In this document: piece after piece, positions 49,776 to 62,961 of the stretch
Layout: each line of letters starts with the position of its first letter
How positions within the stretch are numbered: position 1 is the stretch's first letter
NCBI RefSeq assembly: GCF_000220395.1
Contig: NW_004086035.1
Span: 1 to 64,000 of the forward strand
From: Ichthyophthirius multifiliis
Lineage: Eukaryota > Ciliophora > Oligohymenophorea > Hymenostomatida
Length of the DNA stretch: 64,000 nucleotides
Direction: 5' to 3'
Program-made: the position numbers and the translations under genes
The notes under the pieces: model-generated
Database searches by the model: none
What the model was told of the DNA's origin: nothing
What the model saw: the letters and a program-made list of their open reading frames with translations, nothing else

Positions 49776-52700
49776 TCAATCGAAATTCGGCTAATGTTTC
49801 TTAGGAGTACTAATTTATGATTTTTTAAATCCAATCCCATAAGAAATTTAAGTGATTTTAGATAGACAATTATCATTATAATTATTTGAATCAAATCTTT
49901 TATTTTTGTGTTAATTTTTTCTAAAATTGGCTAGGACTTGTTTTCTTTAATTTTTCCTCAATCTAGTTTGATATAACTTAATATTCTAAATAACTTTATT
50001 AATATTATTATGTGGCAGAAAATATTTAAAGATTTTAAATTCATCAAAATATTATTCATAATTAATATCACTAAAATAATCACTTGTATAAGATTTAGTT
50101 TAATAATTATTAATAGAAATTTAATTAATAAGACTCATTAAGTTTTTTTCTAATGTCTAAGAGTAAATTTTATCCATGTTTATATCTTTTTATTTACATA
50201 TAAATGAATTACTTTAATTAAAACTTGCTTTTTTTTATAACTTTTAATCTAAGTTTAATTCATTTTCTTTCATTTTTTATAAAATTTTCTTGTTATCAAC
50301 CTACATATTTTTATCTATTTTTCTTGTTTATTAAATATTTAATTCTTTTAAATTTTATAAAATAGCGTGTTATAATTATTAACTTGACTTTCTATTACTT
50401 ATTTCAGGATTTTAAATTTTAATAAATTTTATGCTTTTTCTTACATTTTCGTTTTCTTAATCATCTATAAAAATTGAAAAATTTTGTTGGTTATCAAAAT
50501 GATTTATTTAGTTTTCAATCATACTACAATATTCATTATTATATTAATCACTTTTCTCGTTATTTTCAATTTAGCTCTCATTATTTTGATTTGATATTTA
50601 ATTTTATGATTCGGAAGTATAAGTAGAAGAATAAGAAAGTTCAGAATAATTATCTTTTAAGAATTTTTATAAATTTTAATTACGGTGTAAGAATTTAAAT
50701 TTTATACAAATAAATTTATTATTGTGTGCTAAAATTCTAGTTTTTATTTTAATAATTTTTATATTTTTTTTTTTGAATATAAATAATAAATTAATTACAT
50801 TGCTTTTTTTAAAAACTTGTTCCGTCTTTTTACCTATTTTAACCTAGTTTAAGATTCATAATAATTATTTTTAAGAATAATGAATTATTTATCAAATGAA
50901 TAATGCAATTTATAACAATTTTAAGCTAAATGAGATCTAGAATTGCAAAAGTAGCAATTAGTAGTTATTGGTTAATAATTTTGCTAAAAAATAATTTTTT
51001 CTTTTATCATTTAAAATTTTTCGAAATCTTCCTAATTATCTTTTATTATATCTATAAAATCTCTTCTTGAAATCTTATAAAGAGTTGATAAATTTACACT
51101 TCTAGCAGATGCTTTTCTAGCTAAACCTGAAAAAAAAGATAATTCGCCAAACATTTAATTTTTTCCTAGTTAATGAATAATGCTTTTGCTTTTATTAATT
51201 TATAAATAAAAAATTTCTACAATCCCACTTTCAATAAAATATATGGATTAATCATCAACTTCATCATTTTTAAAAATTATTTCATTTGGAGAAATAAGAA
51301 CTTCTTTCATCGCATAGATTATTTTATTTAAAGTTTTTTAAGAAAACATTTAACTAATTATTTTTTAATTAGATAAAATTTTAGAATTTATTTCTAATGT
51401 TATTTCATCTCGAAGTTTGTTTGATATTTTATTTAGTACTTTTTCCTCTTCGTTTTAATCTCTATTTTTTTATTCTGAACTTAAAAAATATAAATAATTT
51501 CTCACTCTACTTTTTAATTCAAAATTCGTATTTTTTCTATCCAAATATCTATATATTTGAAAAAAATTACAATTTTATATATATAATAAATACCTTTGTA
51601 TTGTAATTATATTATTATTTAATTATTCTTGTTCTTTTTCTATTTCTTTTAGTATACTGCCTATATTATTTATAGAGTATGCAAAACAACAACTCATAAC
51701 AATCATATTAATAGTCACAAATAAAGCTTCATACATATTAGATGGAACAATATCCCCATAACCAACTTTTTTTATAAAATAAATATATAGTATTTTTTTT
51801 TTGAATATATTTATTTTTTAAATATACAAAGAATCTATATTTTAAAAATATTTAAAATTAATTTTTAAAAAACTATTTGTACTTGTTGTCATTGTTGTTA
51901 CAGACCAATAAAGAGAATATATATATAATTTATATCCTTTTTCAGAGTCTATTTTATATTTAGAAATCCAATTATTTGAAAAGCCTTAAGTTTTACCATA
52001 AATACCAATTTCTTTCCAAATTATGCATACTATTTTAAAAAAAAATTATAAATTTTATTTTTAATAAATAATAAACCTATATGAGCTGTTATTATAACAA
52101 ATAAAATTTATTCGATTAATTTGACTAAATGTCTTTACATATCATTAAATGTAATTAAATTTAAAACGCTTTTTTTTCTTTAAGATAATCCTACAATCTT
52201 AATCCAAATCAAGTTATTTAAATATTATTCGTAAATCTGATAACCACTATCTTTAATAGACTTATTGTTGAATAAATGAAGTATTAAATAAAATATTGCA
52301 ACTATATCTATTAAAAAATAGGATTTTATATATCTAATAGATATTTATTATCTATTTTTTACAATTATATCTTATTTAAAAAAAGCTGTGTTAAACTAAA
52401 TCATCATATCAATAATAAAAACAATTAAAATAAAAATAAAAGGTTAATGTATAAATACTTATATTTAATATTCATCTTATTCATAAAAATAAACATAAAT
52501 AGAAAAAATATATAGGAAATTAAATGTGGTTCCTATATAAAAAATATTCCAAAAAATTATAAATTTATCTGTTGGAAGAAAAGTATTTATTTTATTAAAA
52601 ACATTTATGTAATTTAGTAAATAATTAAAATATTTTTAATTTTGAGTTATTTTATTATTTTAATAATTTGGAAAATAACATAAGTCATCTATTACTTCGA

Positions 52701-53244
52701 AATCTTACTTTGTTAAACTTTAAATTTTATTAATTTAATTCTTCTATAATAAAGCGTTTTTAAAGCATAATATATGCTATTTAATATTTTTTTATTTTAT
52801 TTATTAAAATATTGTGAAAAAAACTTATTAAATTAAAGGTGTTTTATTTTTATCTTTGCCATATAAATCTTAAGAAGAAACTAACTTTTAATTTTATATT
52901 TTTTAAATTTGCAATTTGTCTTCTAAAGTAAATATATTTTTTCTAGTATTTTAAAATAATTTTAAAGTTTTATTTATTAACAAATTCTTTTCTAAATTCA
53001 ATTTTTATTATTTTATATCATTTTATATTTAAGGTATATCCTATTAATTATTTTAATCAAATATTTATCTATTACTCAATTTATCAATTTAATTTATTAT
53101 ATAATTACTTTCGTCTTCAAAGTTTTTATCATCACCATCATTTTTTTCATGTTGTTAAAAGTTTTATCTGAATTTTTAAAATTCATATGTTTATGAGTTA
53201 ATAATATTAGTAAATGAAGGAGGTAATAAATTAGAATTAAGCAT
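49776..53244 (-). CDS. second cyclic-nucleotide-type K+ channel with CCHC motif
   Basis: About 1086 residues. A long N/Q-rich head is followed by membrane segments (FIFILIVFIIDMMIQFN, YFLIDIVAIFYLILHLF), pore SVTTMTTIGYGDIVPS and S6. A C-linker (RNYLYFLSSEQ) leads to a cNMP-binding fold: IYFIESGIVEI, MFGELSFFSGLARKASARS. Directly after is C-x2-C-x4-H-x4-C (CYFCNSRSHLAQNC), then YKLHY. The segment corresponding to S4 is poor in basic residues compared with channel 1. Introns: 52030-52076, 51766-51882 (splits the filter before GYGD) and 51549-51593. One missing base at the T11 run 50764-50774 restores a Q/N-rich tail ending at 49776; otherwise the frame stops near 50520. Confidence 0.85.
50915..50956 (-). 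other. CCHC zinc-knuckle motif in K+ channel 2
   Basis: Encodes C-x2-C-x4-H-x4-C followed by YKLHY, placed just after the cNMP-binding domain as in channel 1. The surrounding residues differ, so the spacing is conserved beyond the local sequence. Confidence 0.75.
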
Positions 53245-54988
53245 TTTATTTTAATTCCTAATAAAATTATGAAATCAATTTATTTTTTATATTAATAAAT
53301 AAGAAAAATTATAAAATTTTAAATGATAATAATTCGCAATAAATGCTATTTTTAATTAAAAAAATAAATTCTTTTTTTTAAAATAGTTATATATTAAAAT
53401 AAATTATATTATTAAAAATAATTATTTATATTAAAGTAAGTTAAAAAAAAAATTGTATAAGAATTAAAAACATATATATAAATGATAAGAGATTTAAATA
53501 AATTAATAATGATATAATTTATTTTATAAATTACAACAAAAATAATATCAAAAAAAATAATTTTTAAGAAAATATTTTTAATTATCCATATAAGAAATAA
53601 TAATAAAAGATTATTAAAATAAATTCTAATATAAATTATTAGCAAAATTATTTTATTCCATATACTTTACATATATAATGAAATATTTAAAGTTATTTAA
53701 GTATAAATATATTTTTTTATTTTATTTTATTTTAAACGCATTATAATAATTTATCTCATTAATTTAAAAAAACACAAATAATTAAAATATATTAAAAATA
53801 GTATAAATTACTTATTTAATTTATTTTTAGTATATTATTTTATTTCTATATTATTATTATTATATATTAACTATTTTATATAATTTTTTAAATTTTAAAA
53901 TATTTTCATAATTTTTGCAAAAAATTTTATTTTATAAACAAGACTAAGAATATTATTTTATTTTATTTCAAAAAAGTTAAAAGAATTTATATTTAAAAAT
54001 TATTAAGATTACATTTTTTTAATAAAAAAAATTAATTATATACCATTTATGTATATTTATTAATTTTTAGTATTCTTTTTTATTTATATACAATAAATAT
54101 TGCATTTTTTTTAAGAATATTTATTAATGCATTTCAACTAGATATTTAAATTAGTGTTAATGACAAAAGCATTATTACTATAAATATAATAAATAATAAA
54201 TATATTTATATATAATTATTTAATATACATATATATCTTTTAAAAAATATTTAAATAATTTTTTTATATTATTTAATTTTATTTATTTCAAAAAAAAATT
54301 ATTTTGTGTTTAATAAATTATAATTGTAACATTATTCTAATTATTTACTTTTATTTAATTACCTTAAAAAATATAATTATCTATTAATAAATATTATTTT
54401 TATATTTTTTTGATAAAATAAAAATATTCATGGTAATCATATTTATAAATCTTAAAATATACTATAATAATAAAATATGTAACAAATTAAAAAAATTTCT
54501 TTATTTTTTTGATGACTATAAATTATTAAAACCATTATTACCAATATATATTATAAATTAAAAAAAATGTTATCATAATTTATATATATAAAATTATGTT
54601 AATGATATAATTTATTAAAAATAAATATATTAGAAGACAAATATATTTTTAGAAATAAAATATTAATATTATTTATTGTCTCAATATATAATTTCAATAT
54701 TAATAATTTTTTTGTGAATTAGATAAATAATATATATTTATATTTATATTATATTTATATTTATATTTATATTTATATTTATATTTATATATATAATAGT
54801 TATAAGATTAAGTATTTAAAATAAGTTATTTCTATTGAATTATTATTAATAATATTTATAAATTATATATAAATATTAATATATATATTATCTATAATTT
54901 ATTTATTTTATATTTAATAATTTAATAATAATTATATATTTTTTTATATATATTCAATACATTTATTTTATTATTACTTATTTAATTA
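53245..54988. other. gene-free AT-rich region
   Basis: About 1.7 kb. Contains a TTTATA tandem repeat. No protein-like frame or RNA was recognised on either strand. Confidence 0.6.
54738..54792. repeat. TTTATA hexamer tandem repeat
   Basis: About nine copies of a 6-bp unit in intergenic DNA downstream of the large unknown gene. Confidence 0.85.
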
Positions 54989-55241
54989 TCACTATATTTA
55001 TAATCTTAAACTTTCTAATTTAAATTTTTATCTAATATTCATTTTTTTAATTCTAATTTTTTATTGTAAATTATTTTCACTTTATTAATTTTCCTATTCA
55101 TTTATGTCATTAATATTATTCTAATTGTTTTTCTCATCTTCTTATTATTATTATTATAATTTATGTTCTTGCTAATAGAAAATTATTTATAATTATGGAG
55201 TTGACTAAATTTATTATTCTTCTAATTGTTATTCAGTCAAT

Positions 55242-55272
<31 letters not shown>

Positions 55273-57789
55273 CATTATCATTATCATTATCATTATCATT
55301 ATCATTATCATTATCATTATCATTATCATTATCATTATCATTATCATTATATTTAGTTTTTATTTTTTCTTATAATTACTTTTAATTCTTTAATTTTTCA
55401 AGTTAATATAATTTTTCTTTATTTATTGTTATTTTATTAACTTCTAATTATTATTGTTCTACTTTTTCATTAATATAATCATTCATTTTTTCAATACTTT
55501 GTTATTGATCTACTTATTTTTTTTATAAGATATATTCTTCATTTCTCTATTACTATTACTTAATTTCTTTACTATTATTAAGTTCATCTTTTCTTAAATA
55601 TTAATCATTTATTTAATCTTCTTACAATGTTTCTTAGCTATTATATTATTATGTGTCATCAAATTAATAATTTTGTTTAGGAAATTATTACAATATATTT
55701 TCTAATGATTAAATTTAGATATCTTATTATTATAATTATCTATCTAATTATTAGGCCTAATTATTATATTGTTCTATTTATTTAATCTATTATTATAATG
55801 TTTATTTTAAATCACTTTGAGTTTGTTGTTTTTTTTAAGAATTAAGTATATTTCTAGACTCAATTATATTTCCTTATTAACAAACTTAGATAAATTTTTA
55901 TATTTTTTGTAAATTTTTTCTTTATTTGATTCTTAATGCAACTTTTAGATTAAAATTTACATGTTTTAAGGTTAAATGCATAAATTAAATTAAAATTAAT
56001 TTTAAGAATTTTAATATTAATTCAATAATTAATGTTAATTTTTGTTTTTATTTTAAAACGATTAAGTATGTTCTTTTCTTTAGAAGCATATTTCTCAAAA
56101 TAAAATTCATTTAAAATTTTTTCATTATTCTTACTTAAATCTGAATTTTTTCCTATTAATTGTAAAAGAAAAGGTTCATTTTTCCGATTACTTATTAATT
56201 CTTAAAGAATAGTACTATTTATATTTTAAGAAATTGTATCATTTTGTTAAGTATAATAATTTTCTTTTTCCTTATTTAAAACTTTTTATATTTCTTAAAT
56301 TAATAACTAAATATCCTCCTATTTATCTTCCAAAATATATTTCTCAAAAGGATATAGGAATTAAAAATTTGAAAATTCAATTATATAGTTAGACTTATCA
56401 ACATTAAATAGATTAAACATAGAAAAAGGAGGAATATGATTTTACATATGGGGAAATAATGTTTAATATTAATCACTATCTAAAATTAAGAATATGAATT
56501 ATTAATGATATTATTCATATATTTTCTTAAAATTAATAATTCTTTAATGATTATTCTTATCTTATTATTACATATTTAAGGCAAAAACATATTATTTTTT
56601 AAGCAATTTACTTTTTTCGAAAAACTAAATTAAATCAGTTTTTTTTTATTATTTATATAAATTATATTGGGCAAAACAAATTTTGTAAAGTCGTCTAATT
56701 ATTCAAAATCAAATTTTTAAATGTTTTCTTTTAATTATTTATTCGGATTATTTTTAAATGCTTCATAAATTTCAAATTGAGAAGAAAAAAATTGAAAAAA
56801 TAAATTATAATTATTTTTATAATTCTCTTAATTAATCTTTAATAAATCATCTCTTATAAGAAGTCTTTTTTTATTATTTTCAATTTCAATTATTTCACAA
56901 TTTTTTAATTTTTAAGAAAAATCGTTCCTTAGCATATATATCTATCCAGGAACTAAATTAAGTTTTTTCATAATATGTTTATTATCTAATATTATTATTT
57001 TAGTCTTAGAAGGTAATATTTTTTTTCTTAAACATTAAAATGAATTATCAATAAATGTTTATAAATCATCTTATTGTTGTTAATATAATTATAATTAAGA
57101 AGGATTATTTAGTGCTTTTTTAGTACATTTAATAAGTAAAGGCTGATTCATTTTAAAATAATGTTTTATTAATAAATTTGATAAATTTCTTTCTTGTTCA
57201 TGTAGAATTTTTTCTTCATTAGTATTTTAAAAAATATCAAGCATTTTATAATATCTTTTTATTTTTTTCAAAAATTTTTGATTTTATTGAAAATATTTTT
57301 CTTTCCATGTTATATTAACTAAATCTTAGGCAAAATTTACTTTTACAAAGATTTCTATGTTATTAAAATTACTAAAATCCTGTTAAAATATTTCCTATTC
57401 TTTAATTCTATTTATTAATTTTATTGATTCACTTAAATCATAATGCGAAATTCTGTATACTTTTATTTATAAATTATTCTTTGCAAATAAATCAAGTAAA
57501 TATTGGGATATTTTTATTGAATTTATTGCATTTATTTAATCGTTTTATTAAAATGATAAAATTATAAAATTCTCTGTATTTTATTTTATAAATAAATCTA
57601 TCAATTGGTATTTACCAATTAAGGTTTAGTCATATCTTTCTTTGTTTAGGGGTTGCTCTTTTTAAATGCTTAAGTTTTATGTTTAATTTTTTTGTATTTT
57701 GTAAATAAATAATAAGTAAATATAAATGTGCTTATTTTTATGCTTTTTTAAAAACTACTTGAAAATAAAGAAAAAGATTTACGAAACAT
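54989..57789 (-). CDS. large protein of unknown function with coiled-coil tail
   Basis: About 900 residues, not recognised. It starts MFRKSFSLFSSSFQKSIKIS, basic and Ser-rich like a mitochondrial presequence. An ordered region follows (LIGKYQLIDLFIKQNTEN, SQYLLDLFAKNNLQIKVYR, NLVPGQIYMLRNDF, RLLIRDDLLKINQ). Two similar-looking stretches, PLLIKCTKKALNN and PFLLQLIGKNSDLS, may be an internal duplication. The C-terminal third is Q-rich coiled coil with an Asn-Asp dipeptide run. One intron is clear (56480-56571). The frame changes at a T5 run (57659-57663) and again between 55930 and 56080; the latter is not resolved and may hide a short intron. Confidence 0.65.
55243..55348 (-). repeat. (TTATCA)n hexamer repeat encoding Asn-Asp
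   Basis: About 17 copies of a 6-bp unit, coding for alternating Asn and Asp near the C-terminus of the large unknown protein. Confidence 0.9.
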
Positions 57790-57986
57790 TTTATTAAAAT
57801 TAAAAATAATTTATTTCACAAAAAAAAAATATATGCAAATATCTTTATTTTTCTTTCAAAAATTCTTATTTTTTATAATATTTTTTATATAGTTTTATAA
57901 TTTAATTTATTACAAATAAAATATTCTGAAAATATTTAGTAAATTCAATACTAATAATCCATTATATTTTTAAAAATAAAAAATTA
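57790..57986. promoter_or_regulatory. short divergent promoter region
   Basis: Only about 197 bp separate the ATGs of two divergent genes, both with mitochondrial-type N-termini. Both promoters must be here; no individual element was identified. Confidence 0.4.
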
Positions 57987-59254
57987 ATGAAATTATCTAT
58001 TTTTAAAGGCAATTTAATATATAAACTACATTTTAAATCTATTTAATTAATTTAGGACATTCGAAATTCGTTTTTTTAGGCTTATCAACAGGAGGATTAG
58101 GATATTATTATTATTAATAAACATAATAAAAAAGCAATAAGTATACTAAATAAGATTATAGTTCATCTGATAATAAGAGTTCATAATCGTTAGATTCAAC
58201 ATAGGATTCAATAAAAAATGTTAATTAATTTTTATACAGGTTATTAATTAATTGATTAATTTATAATTAAATTTTCTTAAAAATAAAAATAATAAGTGTA
58301 TCTGTTAGGCCACATAGGCTAAAATTGTAAAAAGGAGGAGAAGATGCAAATTATGCTGAGCAAAAGTTTATTATTATATAATTATAAAAAATATTTGAAA
58401 ATATTCAATTTTTTATATAATAAAGTTTAATTGCTGTTGCAGATGGAGTAGGTGGATGGGCGGATAATGGAGTTGATCCTGCAGAATATAGCAACTTATT
58501 AATAAAGAAGTTCAAATTTATATATATTAATATATAATTCTAAATATAATTTAGTTTAAGAGAAATATATAACACAAACAAGACTAAATATATATAAAAT
58601 CCAAAAGAATTACTCATAGATTCAGCTTAAAAAACAAATATATTAGGTTCAAGGTTATATGAAAAAAAAAAAAAAAAAAAAACGAAATGTTTTGGTTTAA
58701 TAAAAAGTACTCTAGTAATGTGCACATTAGATTAAAATAAAGATATATTAAATACTACTTATATTGGAGACTCAGGATATTGTTTATATAGATTCGACGA
58801 AAAAGGAAATATTAAGTTAGAACATATGTTTACTGAATAATAAAAGTCTTTTAATTTTCCTTATTAGGTAAGTTTTTTAACTTCTAAATTTTATATTTTT
58901 ATAAAGATTGGAGGAAAAGATCATGGAGATAAACCTTAAACTGCATTAAAGTTTGAACACAAAATCAAAAATAATGATGTTTTGATTGTAGGTTCAGATG
59001 GTCTTTTTGATAATTTAGATAATACTTAAATTTAAAAATAAATTTAATAGGCAGTGTTAAAAAATAAAAAGAACATTGTTAATGTTTAAAAATTATCTTC
59101 AGATATTGCAGATGAAGCTTAAGAAAAATCATTATCTAAAAGTTATGATTCTCCTTTTGCTTAAAAAGCTAGAGCATCAAAACGTTTCTTTTATGGAGGA
59201 AAGGAAGATGATATAACTGTGGCTGTAGCTTAAATTGCATTGAAAGATATTTGA
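57987..59254 (+). CDS. PPTC7-type mitochondrial PP2C phosphatase
   Basis: About 355 residues. The N-terminus (MKLSIFQRQFNIQTTFQ) is a basic presequence, then a hydrophobic stretch. Catalytic motifs are of the PPTC7/Fem-2 subgroup: IAVADGVGGWADNGVDPAEY, TYIGDSGYCLYR, NNDVLIVGSDGLFDNLD and GGKEDDITVAVAQI. The metal-binding Asp in ADGVGG, SDG and EDDITV are present. Four introns: 58240-58296, 58366-58425, 58510-58554 and 58868-58906. An A21 run (58662-58682) encodes poly-Lys in frame. One missing T at 58000-58004 links presequence and body; the sum is then exact. PPTC7 regulates mitochondrial metabolism and mitophagy in animals and yeast (family knowledge). Confidence 0.88.
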
Positions 59255-60089
59255 AAAAAAAAAAAAAACTACAAATATAAAATAATATATTAATAAAAAA
59301 AAAAAAAATTAATATAATTAACTTTATTTTTTAGTTTTTCTTTAAATAGTATTTATTTTGATTTTTTTAAAAAATTTTACAATACATAATAGAAATTTTA
59401 GTTAAAAAAAATATAAGAAAATTTATAGAAAATAATAATTAATTATTATTTATGAATATAATTTATCAAAATTGGATAAATTAATAATAAAATTTTTAAA
59501 AAATAATATTTTTTGTAAATATGAAACTATTTAATAAAAATAAAATTAATTATAAATTATAATTTATAAAATAAATTTAGCTTTATTTTTTAAAATTTCT
59601 ATTTTTTTAATTTAATATTTGCTTTACTTTTTTTTTATTGTGTATATAGTCTATATTAATTTAAGTTGTAAGTGATTGAATTTTTTTCATGTTAGAAAAA
59701 TAGAATATCCAAAATATATAAAAATAAGATTTTATGATTTTATTTATAAAATTTAAATTTATTTTATATTTATATAAGTTAAAAGATTTTTTTTTTTAAA
59801 TCTTTCTTTTAGAAATTTAATTTATTATTTAAAATAATTTCAAATTTTTAAATTTTTATTTTATCTTTTTATTATATTCGCAATATGTTTTGACAATTAA
59901 AATTTTATTGGAAATATTAATAATTTCAATTTATTTTTAAACGTTTTATTAAAAATAAAAAATAAAATAAAAATAATTAATATAAATATATAATAGATAA
60001 TTATTAATATTTTTACTTTATTTATAGTTATAAAATATTTTTTATTATTTTCAATTTGATAATATTAATATTGTTTAAAAAAATAAATA
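59255..60089. other. gene-free AT-rich region
   Basis: About 0.83 kb of A/T, the 3' flank of the PPTC7-like gene and the leader of the next gene. Nothing else was seen. Confidence 0.6.
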
Positions 60090-61156
60090 ATGAAAGAAAT
60101 TTAAAAATAATCTTCTGATAAATACATTATATAATAGAATGTATAATTATAAAAAGTCTAAATAAAATGTTTAAAAACTGCTAATTATAAAGTAATATTT
60201 ATATTACTTTATTTTATTTTTTTATTTTATTTAAATAGCCTATTTAGAAGAAATATCGAAAAGTTTAAATTGTCTTTACAATAGGAAAAGATAAAATAAA
60301 ATATGCTAAATATCGTCTAAAGTATAAAAGAGGATTTAAATCTAAATATTAGCATATCTAACTCGTAAAAGAAATTAGACATCTTGAATAAAGACAGAAT
60401 TTTTTTTAATATAATTCTATTTTTATATTTAACAAACAAAACACAACATTAGAAGACTAACAAACTTAATTTAAATAATCAGGATAAACTTTAGAAATCA
60501 TACAAAACATATTATAATAGTCTAAAATAATGAATTATAAATTAATTGAATATATATAGAATGAACTAAAACAACGATAACCTGTTAAAAACTATATAAA
60601 ATCATTTATTTTTCATAAAAATCATAAAAATTTGAATAATCAAATAGTAAAAAACAATAGTGTTTCGAAATTCCATAATTTAAATAGAATGTTCATGCAC
60701 AACATTATTAAAATGCTTTCTTAAGAAAATCTTGAGTCTTTTGGTATACCGTCTATTATATAAGATTAAATAATATTAATTGTAAAAAATGCAAAAACTG
60801 AAGCTTTTAAGAAATATAATTAAGGAAAAAGTAAGACGTTTTTTTATAATCATTATCACTATAATGTGCTTTTTCTTTAGATTAAAGAATCTAATTTGAA
60901 TTATCTCGAAAAAAATATAAAATATTCTGAAATGCACAAAATTATAATGAACATTTTTCCGAATTAAAATTCTGCGTATGAAGAAATAAAATACTGTAAT
61001 ATCCTTAAATAATATATTTTTAATGTTATTTATAATACGATAATTAATAATATTTAAAATGAAAATTATTCAGAAACTATTAGGTACTAATATGTAAAAA
61101 GAGTTATTCAAGGTATTAAAAAATTGAATTCAGGAGAAGCAATTAAAAGATTTTGA
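60090..61156 (+). CDS. basic protein of unknown function
   Basis: 339 residues, not recognised. A 47-bp intron, 60192-60238, follows ANYK in phase 0 and gives an exact frame. It is strongly basic near the start (KIKYAKYRLKYKRGFKSKY, LVKEIRHLEQ). Later parts are ordered and helical (MLSQENLESFGIPSII, MHKIIMNIFPNQNSAYEEI, RYQYVKRVIQGIKKLN). The segment 60831-60880 has strong intron-like sequence (GTAAGA..TTCTTTAG, T-rich) but reads through in frame; a one-base A-run error at its donor could hide a real intron. Confidence 0.65.
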
Positions 61157-62961
61157 GTTTTATTATATATACACGTAAAAAAAATTAATTAAAGACATTA
61201 AATTATATTATAATTATTTCCATGTTGAATTAAAAAATTGTAATATTTAGTATAGTATAATTTATTTTTAATTATTTTAATTTATATTAAAAAAAATACA
61301 TGATTTTTTGATAAAGTAAAATTAAAATTAGTTTTATTTATTATAAATGATTTTTTTAAAAAATTAATTGTTTTATCATGACATATTATTTTATAAAATA
61401 AAATAAAAATTATTAAATTTAATTTTATTAAAATATTTTATACTAATAAAAATTAATAATATGAAATAGATATTTAAATTTTTTAGAAATTAATAAAAAT
61501 AACACAACATATTATATAATCATCTTAATTATTTTATAAAAAAAAATCAGGTTTATAAAACAAAATTAAAAAAAAATCATAATAATTTATTTTTTTACTT
61601 ACTTTATTTAATTTTTTATATATTTTATATAATTAATAAAAAATGTATTTATTTTAATATCTTTTTATTTTTTAATTTTTTTAAATAATATATTTTAATA
61701 AATATATATTTTTTTGATCATTATGTTTTAACAGTTCATAATAGTAGCATATTATTTTTAAACATTATTTTAAAAAATATTTTAAAAAATGAATTTAATT
61801 TCATTAATAATAAAATAAAAGTATTATAAAATTATATTAAATAATATAATAAGAAAATAAAAAGAAAAAAGAAATTATATTTTAATTAATTTCAAAAATT
61901 AAATAATATTAAAGTTTTATATATTTATTATATTTAATTAGTGACTAATTTAAAAAAAATTAATTTATAATTATTATTGAAAATATATTTTAAATTATAA
62001 CATATAGTATTAAAAATTTTTTTTATATAATATTATGAAATTATAATTTATATATAAAAAAAAATTCAAATATAATTTAAATAAAAATTTAAACAATATT
62101 TTAATTGTTTCATAATGATGTTTTAATCTTATATATATTTATTTATTTTAATTATATTTTAAATTTAAAAAAAAAAAAAAAAAATTATTTATTATATTAG
62201 GGATTAATTTATTTATTAATTTGATAATACATTTAATTATTATCATAATATCAAATTAATACTATAATAATACACTAAATATATTAAAATAAATAATTTT
62301 TATATTTTATATTTAAATATATTTTTTATATATAATATTTATATATATATAAATAAAATTTTTAAATATTATTTTTTAATAAAATCAAAGTTAATATATT
62401 TATTTTATATAATTTAATATTATTTTTTAATTATATAAGATAAAATAATTTTTTTAAATGCATAGAAGATATTTATTAAAATCTATAATTATATTCTTTT
62501 ATAAAATTTATATTTATATTAATATTAATAAAATAAAAATAAAAATATAAATATATATTTATATATATTTATATTATATATATATCTATATATAATGATA
62601 TTATAAATAAAAATATTTATAATTTAAATTATTGGCTTACATATTTAAATTTTAATAAAGATTATTTTTAATTAATTTAATTTTTATTTTTTAATATTTA
62701 ATATACCTTTTATTATAAATCTATGTTTTTTTTATTTTTATTTAGTTTGTATCTTCTTTTTACATTTTTTTAATTTATATTATAATTATTTTAAGTATGT
62801 TTATATAAATAATTTGCTATATTTAATTTAGTATATTTTTTTTTAATTATATTTATATTATTAATTTTATATAATATTTTTCTTTGTAAATTAAATTATA
62901 TCTAAAATATTATAATTAATATATATAAATAGATTAAATTACATATTTTTAAATACAAATA
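61157..62961. other. gene-free AT-rich region
   Basis: About 1.8 kb, almost pure A/T, with A/T homopolymers and AT runs (for example 62560-62600). No coding or RNA signal was recognised. Confidence 0.6.
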
